DNA of 64,000 nucleotides, from assembly GCA_019637295.1 (NCBI GenBank), contig JAHBVX010000017.1:1-64000 (forward strand). The letters run 5' to 3'. Positions 35,568 through 43,643 of this stretch are shown here, piece after piece. This stretch comes from Polyangiaceae bacterium. GTDB lineage: Bacteria > Myxococcota_A > Polyangia > Polyangiales > Polyangiaceae. The stretch's first letter is position 1. Each line of letters opens with the position of its first letter. The position numbers were made by a program, and so were the translations under genes. The notes under the pieces are model-generated. The model was given only the letters and a program-made list of their open reading frames with translations. It did not search any database and was not told the origin of the DNA.

Positions 35568-37099
35568 AGCGGCGCTCGGTGCTGTTGCTGATCGCGAGCC
35601 TGCTGGTGATCGCGATGACGGCGCCCAACCTGGGTGCAACGGTGAGCAACCAAGCCATCGCGGACGCGATCACGGAGCTCGACGTTCAGCGAGCGCGGAC
35701 GCTGCTCGACAAGGCGGACCCGGACTCGCCTAGCCTGGCGTTCGAACGGGCACGGCTCGCGGTCTACCTGGGGGATTGCGACTCGGCTCAGGCGATCGCG
35801 TCGGCGCCGACGCTCCGCGCAACGCCGGAGGGCAGCTCGCTGCTCGAGCTCGCCAAGCGGTGCGCGGGGGCCACCGCTGGGTCGGTGGTCGTGGACGATG
35901 TCAAGGCTGGGCTCTGGATCCGCTTGCAGGACGAGGCGGATCGAGCGTTGGTGCCCTTCATCGTCGACGTGAGCGTGCGCGCGCGGGAGCGAATTGGACG
36001 GGATTTGGGCGTGGATCTGCCGCGTCCGCTGCGCATCGACTTGGTGCGCGACCTGTTCTCCCTGTCGCAGGTGTCGGGCTTGCCACTCGAAGCCGCGGAG
36101 ACCACCGGCACCGTCGCCGTGGCGCGGTGGGGTCGGATCACGATGGTCAGTCCACGAGCGACCGCGCTCGGCTATCCCTGGGAAGACACGCTCGCCCACG
36201 AGATCACGCACCTCATGTTGTCTCGGGCGACCCGCGATCGGGCGCCGCTCTGGCTGCAAGAGGGTGTGGCCAAGCGTGAAGAGTCCCGCTGGCGTGAGCC
36301 ACGGCCGTTCGACGCTGCGCTCGACCACTCCGAGGTTGCTCGCGCGGCGCTGCTCTCCGGGCGTTCGGTTGGGGTGGACAAGATCGGCCCGTCCATCGCG
36401 ATGCTCCCCACGCCGGAGGCGGCGTCGATCGCGTTCTCCGAGGTAACCAGCTTCATGAACTACTGGATCGAGCAGAACGGCAACGCCGCCCTCGCGCTCT
36501 TGCTGCGGGACCTCAAGGGGCTCGCTTCGGAGGACCCGAGCGCGGCGATGCGCAGCGTCACCGGCTACGATCTGCCAGCGTGGATCGCCCGCTGGCAGGT
36601 GTTCCTGCGGGAGCGGGAGCCCAACCCCGAGTCGGGCGAGGGGTCGGTCCAGGCCTCACGCGACCTGGCGCGACGGATCCGTCTTGGCGATCTGGCGTAC
36701 GAGCGCGGGCACGCCGCCCTGGCCGCGCTCCACCACGACCTGGCGGCCAAAGAGATGCCGCAGGAGCCGTCCCTGCGCTACCGCGCTGCTCGCGCCAGGC
36801 TCGCGCTAGGTGACGAGGCGGCCGCCCAAGCGGCCCTGGGGGAGCCGAAGGACGTCCGCTCGCTGCACGGCGGTTGGTTCGCCCTGCACGGCAGGGGGCT
36901 CCGCACCGAGGACCCGGTCGCCGCCCAGCGGGCGTTCGGGCTCGGGGTCTCGGTGGACCCCCTGGCCGAGGACGTCGCCTGCCAAGGGCAGGCGCGCCGT
37001 CCCGTTCCGCCCGGAACTGCCCCAAGATCCGCCCCTGTTCCGCCAGATGAGCGCTGGCGAGCGCTCTGCGAGTCCGTCCGAAATCCCCTCGCGAATTGA
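35564..37099 (+). CDS. Peptidase MA-family metalloprotease with TPR-like C-terminus
   Basis: This 511-residue exported protein has a signal peptide, a helical-repeat N-terminal part, then a gluzincin-type domain with zinc motif HEITHLML near residue 212. PLWLQEGVAKREE about 25 residues later supplies the third ligand Glu and is typical of Peptidase_MA_2. The C-terminal 150 residues are TPR-like helices (RLGDLAYERGHAALAALHHD). The ATG overlaps the DUF4175 stop by 4 bp. The pair probably works together at the envelope, the protease acting on or recruited by the membrane partner; that is inference. The substrate is unknown. Confidence 0.78.
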   Translation: MKRRSVLLLIASLLVIAMTAPNLGATVSNQAIADAITELDVQRARTLLDKADPDSPSLAFERARLAVYLGDCDSAQAIASAPTLRATPEGSSLLELAKRCAGATAGSVVVDDVKAGLWIRLQDEADRALVPFIVDVSVRARERIGRDLGVDLPRPLRIDLVRDLFSLSQVSGLPLEAAETTGTVAVARWGRITMVSPRATALGYPWEDTLAHEITHLMLSRATRDRAPLWLQEGVAKREESRWREPRPFDAALDHSEVARAALLSGRSVGVDKIGPSIAMLPTPEAASIAFSEVTSFMNYWIEQNGNAALALLLRDLKGLASEDPSAAMRSVTGYDLPAWIARWQVFLREREPNPESGEGSVQASRDLARRIRLGDLAYERGHAALAALHHDLAAKEMPQEPSLRYRAARARLALGDEAAAQAALGEPKDVRSLHGGWFALHGRGLRTEDPVAAQRAFGLGVSVDPLAEDVACQGQARRPVPPGTAPRSAPVPPDERWRALCESVRNPLAN

Positions 37100-37162
37100 C
37101 CATTTAGCGCGGTCCGCCTAGCATCGGTCCCTCAATCCTAGCCCTATTTTTCGAGACCTCCG

Positions 37163-37987
37163 GTGAGTGTCGCCACCTACGCTGCGGCTCAACTTTTGCG
37201 CGCGATTCCTCGGGTTCGGCTGAGTCGTGCGGTGGGCCGTTTGTGCGACGCTCCACTGCCGGCTGCGGTGTCGGGCGCCATCGCCGGGATCTACTCTCGG
37301 GTGTACGACGTGGATCTGAACGAAGTCGCTGAGCGTGAGTCGCCGTACGGCACGTTCGACGAGTTCTTCACGCGCCCGCTGCGGCCCGGCGCCCGCGTCA
37401 TCAGCGACGACGTAGTCGTGAGCCCCGCCGACGGGAAGGTCGAGTCGAGTGGGCCAGTCGATCCAACGGGACGCATCTGGGTCAAGGGTCGACCCTATGT
37501 CGCGGGAGAGCTCATCGGCAGCGAGGCGGACGCCGCGCGCTTCACGGGCGGGAGCTTTCTCGTCGTGTACCTGTCGCCGCGAGACTACCACCGCGTCCAC
37601 TCACCCGTAGACGGCAAGCTGGCGTTGGTGCGCGGGATCCCAGGAGACCTATTCCCCGTGAACTCGATCGGCGAGCGCCACGTGCCGAAGCTGTTCGTGC
37701 GGAACAGCCGCGTCGCGATGTTCATCGACACTCCGGGACTCGGTCGCGTCGCTGTCGTGATGGTCGCTGCCGTCATTGTCGGGCGCATCAGCGTCAAGGC
37801 CATCGACGCGCCTGCCGTGCCGCCCGGGGATCACGTGATCGACGCCCCCCTCGAGCTGCGTCGCGGCGACGAAATCGGCACGTTTCACATTGGTTCCACC
37901 GCAGTGCTCTTGGTCGAGCCTGGTATTCGCTTGGGTCGGGAGCTTGGTCCCATTCGCTACGGGCAATCCTTGCTCAGGACGTCATGA
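37163..37987 (+). CDS. psd: Phosphatidylserine decarboxylase
   Basis: Psd makes phosphatidylethanolamine from phosphatidylserine on the inner membrane and carries a self-made pyruvoyl group. The 274-residue proenzyme shows SPADGKVESSG, YLSPRDYHRVHSPVDG with the catalytic Asp/His region, and the self-cleavage motif FHIGSTAVLL near residue 245. The usual LGST is IGST here, and the serine that becomes pyruvoyl is kept. The GTG at 37163 gives the normal N-terminus. It lies 63 bp after the metalloprotease and overlaps the methyltransferase start by 4 bp. Confidence 0.93.
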   Translation: MSVATYAAAQLLRAIPRVRLSRAVGRLCDAPLPAAVSGAIAGIYSRVYDVDLNEVAERESPYGTFDEFFTRPLRPGARVISDDVVVSPADGKVESSGPVDPTGRIWVKGRPYVAGELIGSEADAARFTGGSFLVVYLSPRDYHRVHSPVDGKLALVRGIPGDLFPVNSIGERHVPKLFVRNSRVAMFIDTPGLGRVAVVMVAAVIVGRISVKAIDAPAVPPGDHVIDAPLELRRGDEIGTFHIGSTAVLLVEPGIRLGRELGPIRYGQSLLRTS

Positions 37988-40062
37988 GCGAACAGCACGA
38001 GCTCGACGACGAAGCCCCGCCGGACATCCCCGACATTTCGTCGGATCCGGCGCCGCCACGCGTCGACGAGCCTGCGGATGACGAGCCGGATCCCTACGAC
38101 ATCGAGGTGGAGCAGGACGAGATTGACATCACTCGCGACGAGATCGACGTCCAGGTGAGCGGGAGCGACGCCGCGCCGCCGCCTCCACCACTTGCCCTCG
38201 AGTCCCCCGGTGCGTCGCCGGACGAGGACGACGACGACGCGGAGGTGATCGAGCCGGAGCCGATGAGTGACGCGCCGGCGGCGCTGGCAGCGAAGTCTGC
38301 CAACGAGGAGGCGCCCGGCTCGAGCATCCGGCCGCCGCCGAGCGCCGATCCGATCGAGGTGCCCACCGCGGAGGCGCTCGCACCACCGCGCCCACCGAGC
38401 CTCGACCCGCCTGTCCGCGCCGGATCGGAGCCGCCGCGCGCCGGGTCGGAGCCGCCGCGCGCCAAGTCGGAGCCGCCACGCGCCAAGTCGGAGCCGCCAC
38501 GCGCCAGCGCGGGCTCCGTGCCGCCGCGTCCCGTGTCTGCGCCGCCGCGTCCGGCTTATGTCCCGCCCGAGCTGCCGCGCCCGCCCTCGATTTCCCCCCG
38601 GCGGACGGAGGAGTCCCCTTGGCCCCCGCTGACCAACGACGCGCCGCCCCAGGAGTCCAGCGCGGCTCCGCGAACGGAGCCCGCGAAGGAGCCGCCGCCC
38701 AGCGAGGCGGCGACGTCTTACCCGCCGCCGCCCATGGCACGTCCTGCCTTTGCCGACTCGGACGAACCGCCTCGCAGTGTGGTCAAGGCCGCGCGCATGA
38801 TCAAGGCGCGTCCGGCGGCGGACGCCCCGGAGGCTCGCGCGTCGCTCGCACGCGAGGCAGAGCAGGACGCACCGGTGTTCTTCGAAGACGAGCCCACACC
38901 CGTCAGCCCGCCCCCCCCACGAACGGCACCTGCGGCGATGCCCTCGGCGACGGAGGAGCTCACGGAAGAAGACATCGCGACGGATGGCGAGCGCCGGTCC
39001 GTGTCTTCGGCCGAGGAGCTGACCGACGACGACATCGCTCCCGAGTCGGACGAGGAAATCGTCGTCGACACGGAGGACGAACCGCCCCCCACCGCTCCCG
39101 CGGACAGCAGCCAGCCAGCGGCAGCTGAGTCGGCGGCAGCGCAGCCCTTGGCGCCGGACGGCGCGGTGGTCTCGGAAGCCGGCGGTCCCAAGCCGCCCCC
39201 TCCGCCCCGGCGCAGCGCGTTCGACGATGCTCGCAAGGCGGCACAGCAGAAGGCGGATGCACGGCGCTTGGCGGATGAAGCACGGCGGGCCGCAGGGGAG
39301 GATCCGTCTCGCCGCGGGCGTCGAGCGTGGTGGGAGGAGATCTTCGGAGAGGACTACGCGCGCGCGGCGGACGTACTCTCGGAGCCCCAGATTGCGCGCG
39401 AAGTGGACTTCATCGAGGAGTCACTGGGCGTGGCCAAGGGGGGCGTGGTGCTCGATTTGGCGTGTGGCGCGGGTCATCACGCCGTCGAGCTCGCCGCCCG
39501 CGGCTATGGCGTAGTGGGCTACGATCTATCTCTCTACCAGCTCGCGCTCGCCGCGGACGTCGCGCAGCAGCAGAGCCAGAAGCTCAATCTCTTGCAGGGC
39601 GACATGCGCGAGATGGCGTTCGAGGAGATGTTCGACGGCGTTTTCTGCTGGAACACGAGCTTCGGGTACTTCGAAGAAGAGAAGAATGCGAACGTCGCGC
39701 AGCGCGTCTTCCGTGCCTTGCGTCCCGGCGGCATGTTCTTGCTCGACGTCGTCAACCGCGACTTCGTTGCCGAACACCAGCCCAGTCAGACCTGGTTCGA
39801 GGGTGACGCCTGCGTATGCATGGACGACATGAACGTGGACTTCATCACGAGTCGAATGCGCGTGAAGCGCTCACTGATCCTCGACGACGGCCGCAGCATG
39901 GAGTGCGCCTTCTCGGTTCGACTGTACGGCTTGCACGAGCTCGGCAAGCTGCTGCACGACGTGGGTTTCCGCGTGACGGAGGCCAGCGGACACCCGTCCA
40001 CGCCCGGCGTCTTCTTCGGCGCCACCTCCCCGCGCATCATCATCTTGGCGCAGCGCCCGTAG
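37984..40062 (+). CDS. Methyltransferase with long disordered acidic/proline-rich N-terminus
   Basis: This 692-residue protein is in two parts. Residues 1 to about 430 are Pro/Glu/Asp-rich with no fold, including tandem SEPPRA units and two EELTxxDIA motifs. Residues from about 440 are a class I methyltransferase: VLDLACGAGHHAVELAARG (motif I), VGYDLSLYQLALAA, NLLQGDMREMAFEEMFDGVF and ALRPGGMFLLDVVNRD. The coupling to psd (ATGA) raises the idea of phosphatidylethanolamine N-methylation or a related lipid role, but the domain is generic and no lipid-specific motif is seen. The long tail could bind partners or tether it. The start is firm from the overlap. Confidence 0.75.
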   Translation: MSEQHELDDEAPPDIPDISSDPAPPRVDEPADDEPDPYDIEVEQDEIDITRDEIDVQVSGSDAAPPPPPLALESPGASPDEDDDDAEVIEPEPMSDAPAALAAKSANEEAPGSSIRPPPSADPIEVPTAEALAPPRPPSLDPPVRAGSEPPRAGSEPPRAKSEPPRAKSEPPRASAGSVPPRPVSAPPRPAYVPPELPRPPSISPRRTEESPWPPLTNDAPPQESSAAPRTEPAKEPPPSEAATSYPPPPMARPAFADSDEPPRSVVKAARMIKARPAADAPEARASLAREAEQDAPVFFEDEPTPVSPPPPRTAPAAMPSATEELTEEDIATDGERRSVSSAEELTDDDIAPESDEEIVVDTEDEPPPTAPADSSQPAAAESAAAQPLAPDGAVVSEAGGPKPPPPPRRSAFDDARKAAQQKADARRLADEARRAAGEDPSRRGRRAWWEEIFGEDYARAADVLSEPQIAREVDFIEESLGVAKGGVVLDLACGAGHHAVELAARGYGVVGYDLSLYQLALAADVAQQQSQKLNLLQGDMREMAFEEMFDGVFCWNTSFGYFEEEKNANVAQRVFRALRPGGMFLLDVVNRDFVAEHQPSQTWFEGDACVCMDDMNVDFITSRMRVKRSLILDDGRSMECAFSVRLYGLHELGKLLHDVGFRVTEASGHPSTPGVFFGATSPRIIILAQRP
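38417..38505. repeat. Tandem 21-bp coding repeat in the disordered region
   Basis: About four 21-bp units encode successive A-(G/K)-S-E-P-P-R heptapeptides. The copies differ by a few bases. Such tracts change length by slippage, and this one can do so without breaking the frame. Confidence 0.7.
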
Positions 40063-40088
40063 GGCCTCGGGGCCCCCTAACCGCGCGC

Positions 40089-40454
40089 TCAACCGCAGAA
40101 GGAGCCGCCGCCGGACTCGGTGCACGCGCAGGCGTCCCCGAGCACCCGGCCCAGGCAGGCGCAGCTGGTGTTCGTCGCGCACTCGGGTAGCCACGAGCAG
40201 GCGGGTCCACCAGGCGCTTGGCGATCACAGTAGAAGCCCTTCGGACAAAGCCCCTCGCCGCAGGCGAAGCAGTCTGCGTCCTGGCAGGCGGCCGCTGCTG
40301 CGCTCGGTGACGTTTCGTCGTGCCCGGTCGCCTTCGAGTCGGCGTCGCCCGACGACTGCTCGTCGGCGCGCGCAGCTCCGCTTCCTGCGGCTACCGCACC
40401 GCCACACGAGAACAGGCAGAGCGGCGCGAGCAGCGCGAAACGAGACAAAAGCAC
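40089..40454 (-). CDS. Small Cys-rich lipoprotein
   Basis: This 121-residue protein has a lipobox (CLFSC after LLAPL), an Ala/Ser/Asp linker and then a C-terminal domain with twelve cysteines (ACQDADCFACGEGLCPKGFYC, then CACLGRVLGDACACTES, as regions). The cysteine pattern suggests a compact disulfide-rich domain, EGF- or DUF-like, on the surface. It starts at GTG 40454, 6 nt after a TATACC box, and diverges from the flavoprotein gene. The function is unknown. Confidence 0.65.
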   Translation of the reverse strand: MLLSRFALLAPLCLFSCGGAVAAGSGAARADEQSSGDADSKATGHDETSPSAAAAACQDADCFACGEGLCPKGFYCDRQAPGGPACSWLPECATNTSCACLGRVLGDACACTESGGGSFCG

Positions 40455-40460
40455 GGGTCA

Positions 40461-40466
40461 GGTATA
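40461..40466 (-). promoter_or_regulatory. Candidate -10 box for the Cys-rich lipoprotein
   Basis: On the minus strand TATACC is followed by 6 nt and the GTG at 40454, with no Shine-Dalgarno. This again fits the leaderless arrangement. Confidence 0.4.
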
Positions 40467-40499
40467 CGCCTCGACCCGGGGACGGTACAAGCCCGAGTC

Positions 40500-42518
40500 G
40501 TGGATCTCGCTCGAGTGGTCAGCTCCGCGGTCCCTGGCCTGCGGGTGAGCGCGACGGACGTGGACAAGCTGTCCTACTCGCGGGACCTCTGGCCCCGGCG
40601 GCTGCTGGAGATGCGTGCCGGACGCATGCACTCGGAGCCTGGCTGCATCGCCTGGCCGCGCACGAGCGAGTCGGTGGCGCGGCTCGTCGAGTTCGCGCGT
40701 CGGGAGGGGCTCCACCTGGTGCCGTTCGGCGCCGGCAGCGGGGTGTGCGGCGCGGTCAAGCCGGACGCGCGGACCGTGGTCGTGGACCTCAAGGAAATGG
40801 CCGGCTTCGACATCGAGCCCGAGGGCCCCACGCTGGACGTGGGCCCCGGCGCGATGGGCATCACGCTCGAAGAGGAGCTGGGCCGTCGCGGCTTCACCAT
40901 CGGGCACTTCCCGTCGAGTATCTTGTGTTCCACGGTGGGAGGTTGGATCGCGGCGCGCGGCGCGGGGCAGTGCTCCGGGCTGTACGGCAAGATCGAGGAC
41001 ATGGTCGTCTCGGCGGACTGCGTGCTCGGTACCGGGGAGAGCGTCACGCTGCAGCGCCGGTTCGGGGGGCCGACCGGGCTGCCGCTGATGATCGGCAGCG
41101 AGGGAACGCTCGGGATCATCACTCGGGCGCGACTTCGGTTACATCCCGTGCCAGCGCAACGCGCCTTCGTGGCCTACTCCTACGCGGACATCGTGCAAGG
41201 CTGGGACGCCATGCGCGCGTTGTTCCAGAGCGGCCTCCGGCCGGCGGTCGCGCGGCTCTACGATCCGATTGATTCGGCGCTGATGCGGCAAGGCACCGTG
41301 AAGGACAAGGGAGGTGCCGCGCGAGGCGCGTCTGGCGGCACGACGGCGCGCTTGATCAAGATGTTACCGACCCTGCTGCGCGCGCCGCGCCTGCTCAACA
41401 AGGCGATCGAGGCCGCCGAGGGCAACCTGCTTGGTGGCGTCACGCTCGTGCTGGTGTTCGAAGGGTCGAGCGACGACGTTCACGCCGATCGCAGCCGGGC
41501 CGAGCGTTTGTGCGCGGAGCTCGGTGGTCGGGCGTTGGGGGAGGGGCCCGCGCGTCGCTGGTACCAACATCGCTATGGGGTCAGCTATCGACAGTCACCG
41601 TTGTTTCGCAGCGGCGCCTTCAGCGACACGATGGAGGTCGCCTCGCCCTGGTCGAAGCTGGGCGAGCTGTACGACTCGGTTCGCGACGCGCTCGGTCATC
41701 ACGTCCTGGTGATGGCACACCTCTCGCACGCCTACCCCGACGGCTGTAGTATCTACTTCACGTTCTCTGGGATCGGGCGGGACGCCGACGATGCGCTCGC
41801 CAAATACGATCGGGCTTGGCGTGACGCCCTCGACGCTGCGATCGCCGCCGGTGGCACGCTGAGCCACCATCACGGGGTAGGGCGCAGTAAGGCTCCCAAG
41901 CTCGGCCGCGAGCTCGGCTTCGGCGTGGAGGTGATCCGTCGCTCGATGCGGGCGTGGGATCCCGACGGCATCTTGAACCCCGGCGCGCTGGCCACGCGAG
42001 ATCCGGGCTTCGAGCCCAGCGGCGAGGGCACGTCGCCACGCAGCATCGAGCCGAGCGTGGACGAACACTCCCTCAGCGCCGAGCTGCCGGGGGACATGCC
42101 GCTCGGCGTGGCCGAGGAGATGCTTGGACGACGCGGGCTCACCCTCGCGCTCGCGTCCTTCGATGCAGACCAGACCGTGGCCGCGTGGCTCGGCGCCGGG
42201 CTGCCCGGGAGTCGTGATCCGTGGCTCGATCCCGTGCGTCAGAGCGTGAGCGGGCTCGCGGCGACGCTGCCCGGCGGCGAGTGGCTCGATGTGCGCGCGG
42301 CGCCGCGTCGCGCTGTTGGTCCCGACTTGACCGCGCTGTTCGTCGGGGCTCGGGGTGCGGTCGGAGAGGTGCGCGCCGCGAGCCTCACGGTCGAGCGCCA
42401 AGGCGCCTCACCTGCGCGGGAGCTGCCCTATGGCGGCCCGCGCAACCCGCCGGTCACCCCTGCAGAACGCCAAGCATTCGCGCAGTTGGTGAGCGCGGTG
42501 ACCGGGGGGTCCAAGTAG
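40500..42518 (+). CDS. FAD-binding oxidoreductase, alkyl-DHAP-synthase-like
   Basis: This 672-residue flavoprotein has a PCMH-type FAD domain (VPFGAGSGVCGAVKPDARTV, GPGAMGITLEEEL, and IGSEGTLGIITRARLRL near 210). A FAD-linked oxidase C-terminal domain ends with the histidine motif GTLSHHHGVGRSKAPKLG near residue 456 and PDGILNPGAL. The HHH motif is characteristic of alkyldihydroxyacetonephosphate synthase, which forms the ether bond in ether lipids; myxobacteria are known to make ether lipids. About 160 residues follow the normal end and look like a piece of a second FAD-domain fold. The GTG at 40500 is the best start, since the frame further upstream lies over the divergent gene. D-lactate or glycolate dehydrogenase relatives cannot be fully excluded. 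Confidence 0.78.
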   Translation: MDLARVVSSAVPGLRVSATDVDKLSYSRDLWPRRLLEMRAGRMHSEPGCIAWPRTSESVARLVEFARREGLHLVPFGAGSGVCGAVKPDARTVVVDLKEMAGFDIEPEGPTLDVGPGAMGITLEEELGRRGFTIGHFPSSILCSTVGGWIAARGAGQCSGLYGKIEDMVVSADCVLGTGESVTLQRRFGGPTGLPLMIGSEGTLGIITRARLRLHPVPAQRAFVAYSYADIVQGWDAMRALFQSGLRPAVARLYDPIDSALMRQGTVKDKGGAARGASGGTTARLIKMLPTLLRAPRLLNKAIEAAEGNLLGGVTLVLVFEGSSDDVHADRSRAERLCAELGGRALGEGPARRWYQHRYGVSYRQSPLFRSGAFSDTMEVASPWSKLGELYDSVRDALGHHVLVMAHLSHAYPDGCSIYFTFSGIGRDADDALAKYDRAWRDALDAAIAAGGTLSHHHGVGRSKAPKLGRELGFGVEVIRRSMRAWDPDGILNPGALATRDPGFEPSGEGTSPRSIEPSVDEHSLSAELPGDMPLGVAEEMLGRRGLTLALASFDADQTVAAWLGAGLPGSRDPWLDPVRQSVSGLAATLPGGEWLDVRAAPRRAVGPDLTALFVGARGAVGEVRAASLTVERQGASPARELPYGGPRNPPVTPAERQAFAQLVSAVTGGSK

Positions 42519-42560
42519 CGCGTTTGGCGCACGCGAACGGCTTCGGCTAACCTGCCGCCC

Positions 42561-43640
42561 ATGTCGGCAAGAGCTTGGTCGTTCGGTGTCATCTCCCTAT
42601 GCGTCGCCTGCGGCGGCGCTGAAGATCGCAAGTTTGGCAATACGGACGCTGGCAGCGGTGGCAGCGCGGGGAGCGGCGCTGCGGGCGCAGGTGGCAACGG
42701 CGCGACTGGCGGAGCCTCCGGCTCGGGCGGAGCCACGGGCGGAGCCTCCGGCTCGGGTGGCGCATCGGGTGGGACGGGCGGTGCAGTGGGGTGCAACACG
42801 ACTACCCACGTGTGCGCTCCGTCGAACCCGGCGGGCTGGACCGGGCCGGTGGCTTTCTATCTGGGCGCGAGTGCGCCGCCGTCTTGCCCGGGCGCGTACC
42901 CCACGCCGGAAGCGGACGGCAAGGCGAACGTCGTCGCCGGCGCGCCGTCCTGCGCGTGCAGCTGTGATCCGGCCACCGGCGTGACCTGCAACAGCGGGAC
43001 GGCGGCCATCTACGACGTCGGCGAGGGCGTCGCGGGATGCACCGTCATCCCGACCCCGTACCCCAAGGTCTGGGAGGGATCGCTCAACTCCTGCGTGAAG
43101 GCCCTGGCGAACGCGACAGGTCAAGTGGCCCTCGTGCGGCCCAACCCGACCACGGTCGGGAGCTGCGCGGCCAAAGCGAACCACACCATCCCGCCCCCCA
43201 CCTTCGATCAGGCGCGGCTGTGCGCGGGCGCCGCGACGGGTGACGGCGCCTGCGACGGCAACGACGTGTGCTTACCCCAGGCGTTCGACCCGTACCGCGT
43301 GTGCGTCCACCGCCCGGGGGAGTTCGAGTGCCCTGCGGGCTACACGGACAAGACCGTGGTGCACGAGGACTTCACCGATTCGCGCGCGTGCTCGAGCTGC
43401 AGCTGCGGCGCGACCAACGCGACCTGCGGTGGCAGCGTGGACTTCGTGACGGCGTCCAGCTGCGTCAGCGGCACCGTTCAGGCCGTCGTGTCGGGTTGCG
43501 GCAATCCGGGCGCGAACCTGTCCATCAACTGGTACGGCCGCTACACGCCCCAGCCCTCGGGCACGTGCACGGCGTCTGCGTCCAGTCCGTCCGGGGACAT
43601 CACGCCGAGCGGGACGCGCACCGTGTGCTGCTTGCCCTGA
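42561..43640 (+). CDS. Cys-rich lipoprotein with Gly/Ser linker
   Basis: This 359-residue protein has a short signal with lipobox (SLCVAC), a Gly/Ala/Ser linker of repeated GGASGSGG units (about 25-75), and a Cys-rich extracellular portion (about 20 cysteines, for example CACSCDPATGVTC and CSSCSCGATNATC). A linker followed by disulfide-rich modules is typical of myxobacterial surface proteins. The ATG lies 7 nt after a TAACCT box and has no Shine-Dalgarno. The stop is 3 bp from the convergent gene. No family was recognised. Confidence 0.65.
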   Translation: MSARAWSFGVISLCVACGGAEDRKFGNTDAGSGGSAGSGAAGAGGNGATGGASGSGGATGGASGSGGASGGTGGAVGCNTTTHVCAPSNPAGWTGPVAFYLGASAPPSCPGAYPTPEADGKANVVAGAPSCACSCDPATGVTCNSGTAAIYDVGEGVAGCTVIPTPYPKVWEGSLNSCVKALANATGQVALVRPNPTTVGSCAAKANHTIPPPTFDQARLCAGAATGDGACDGNDVCLPQAFDPYRVCVHRPGEFECPAGYTDKTVVHEDFTDSRACSSCSCGATNATCGGSVDFVTASSCVSGTVQAVVSGCGNPGANLSINWYGRYTPQPSGTCTASASSPSGDITPSGTRTVCCLP

Positions 43641-43643
43641 CTT

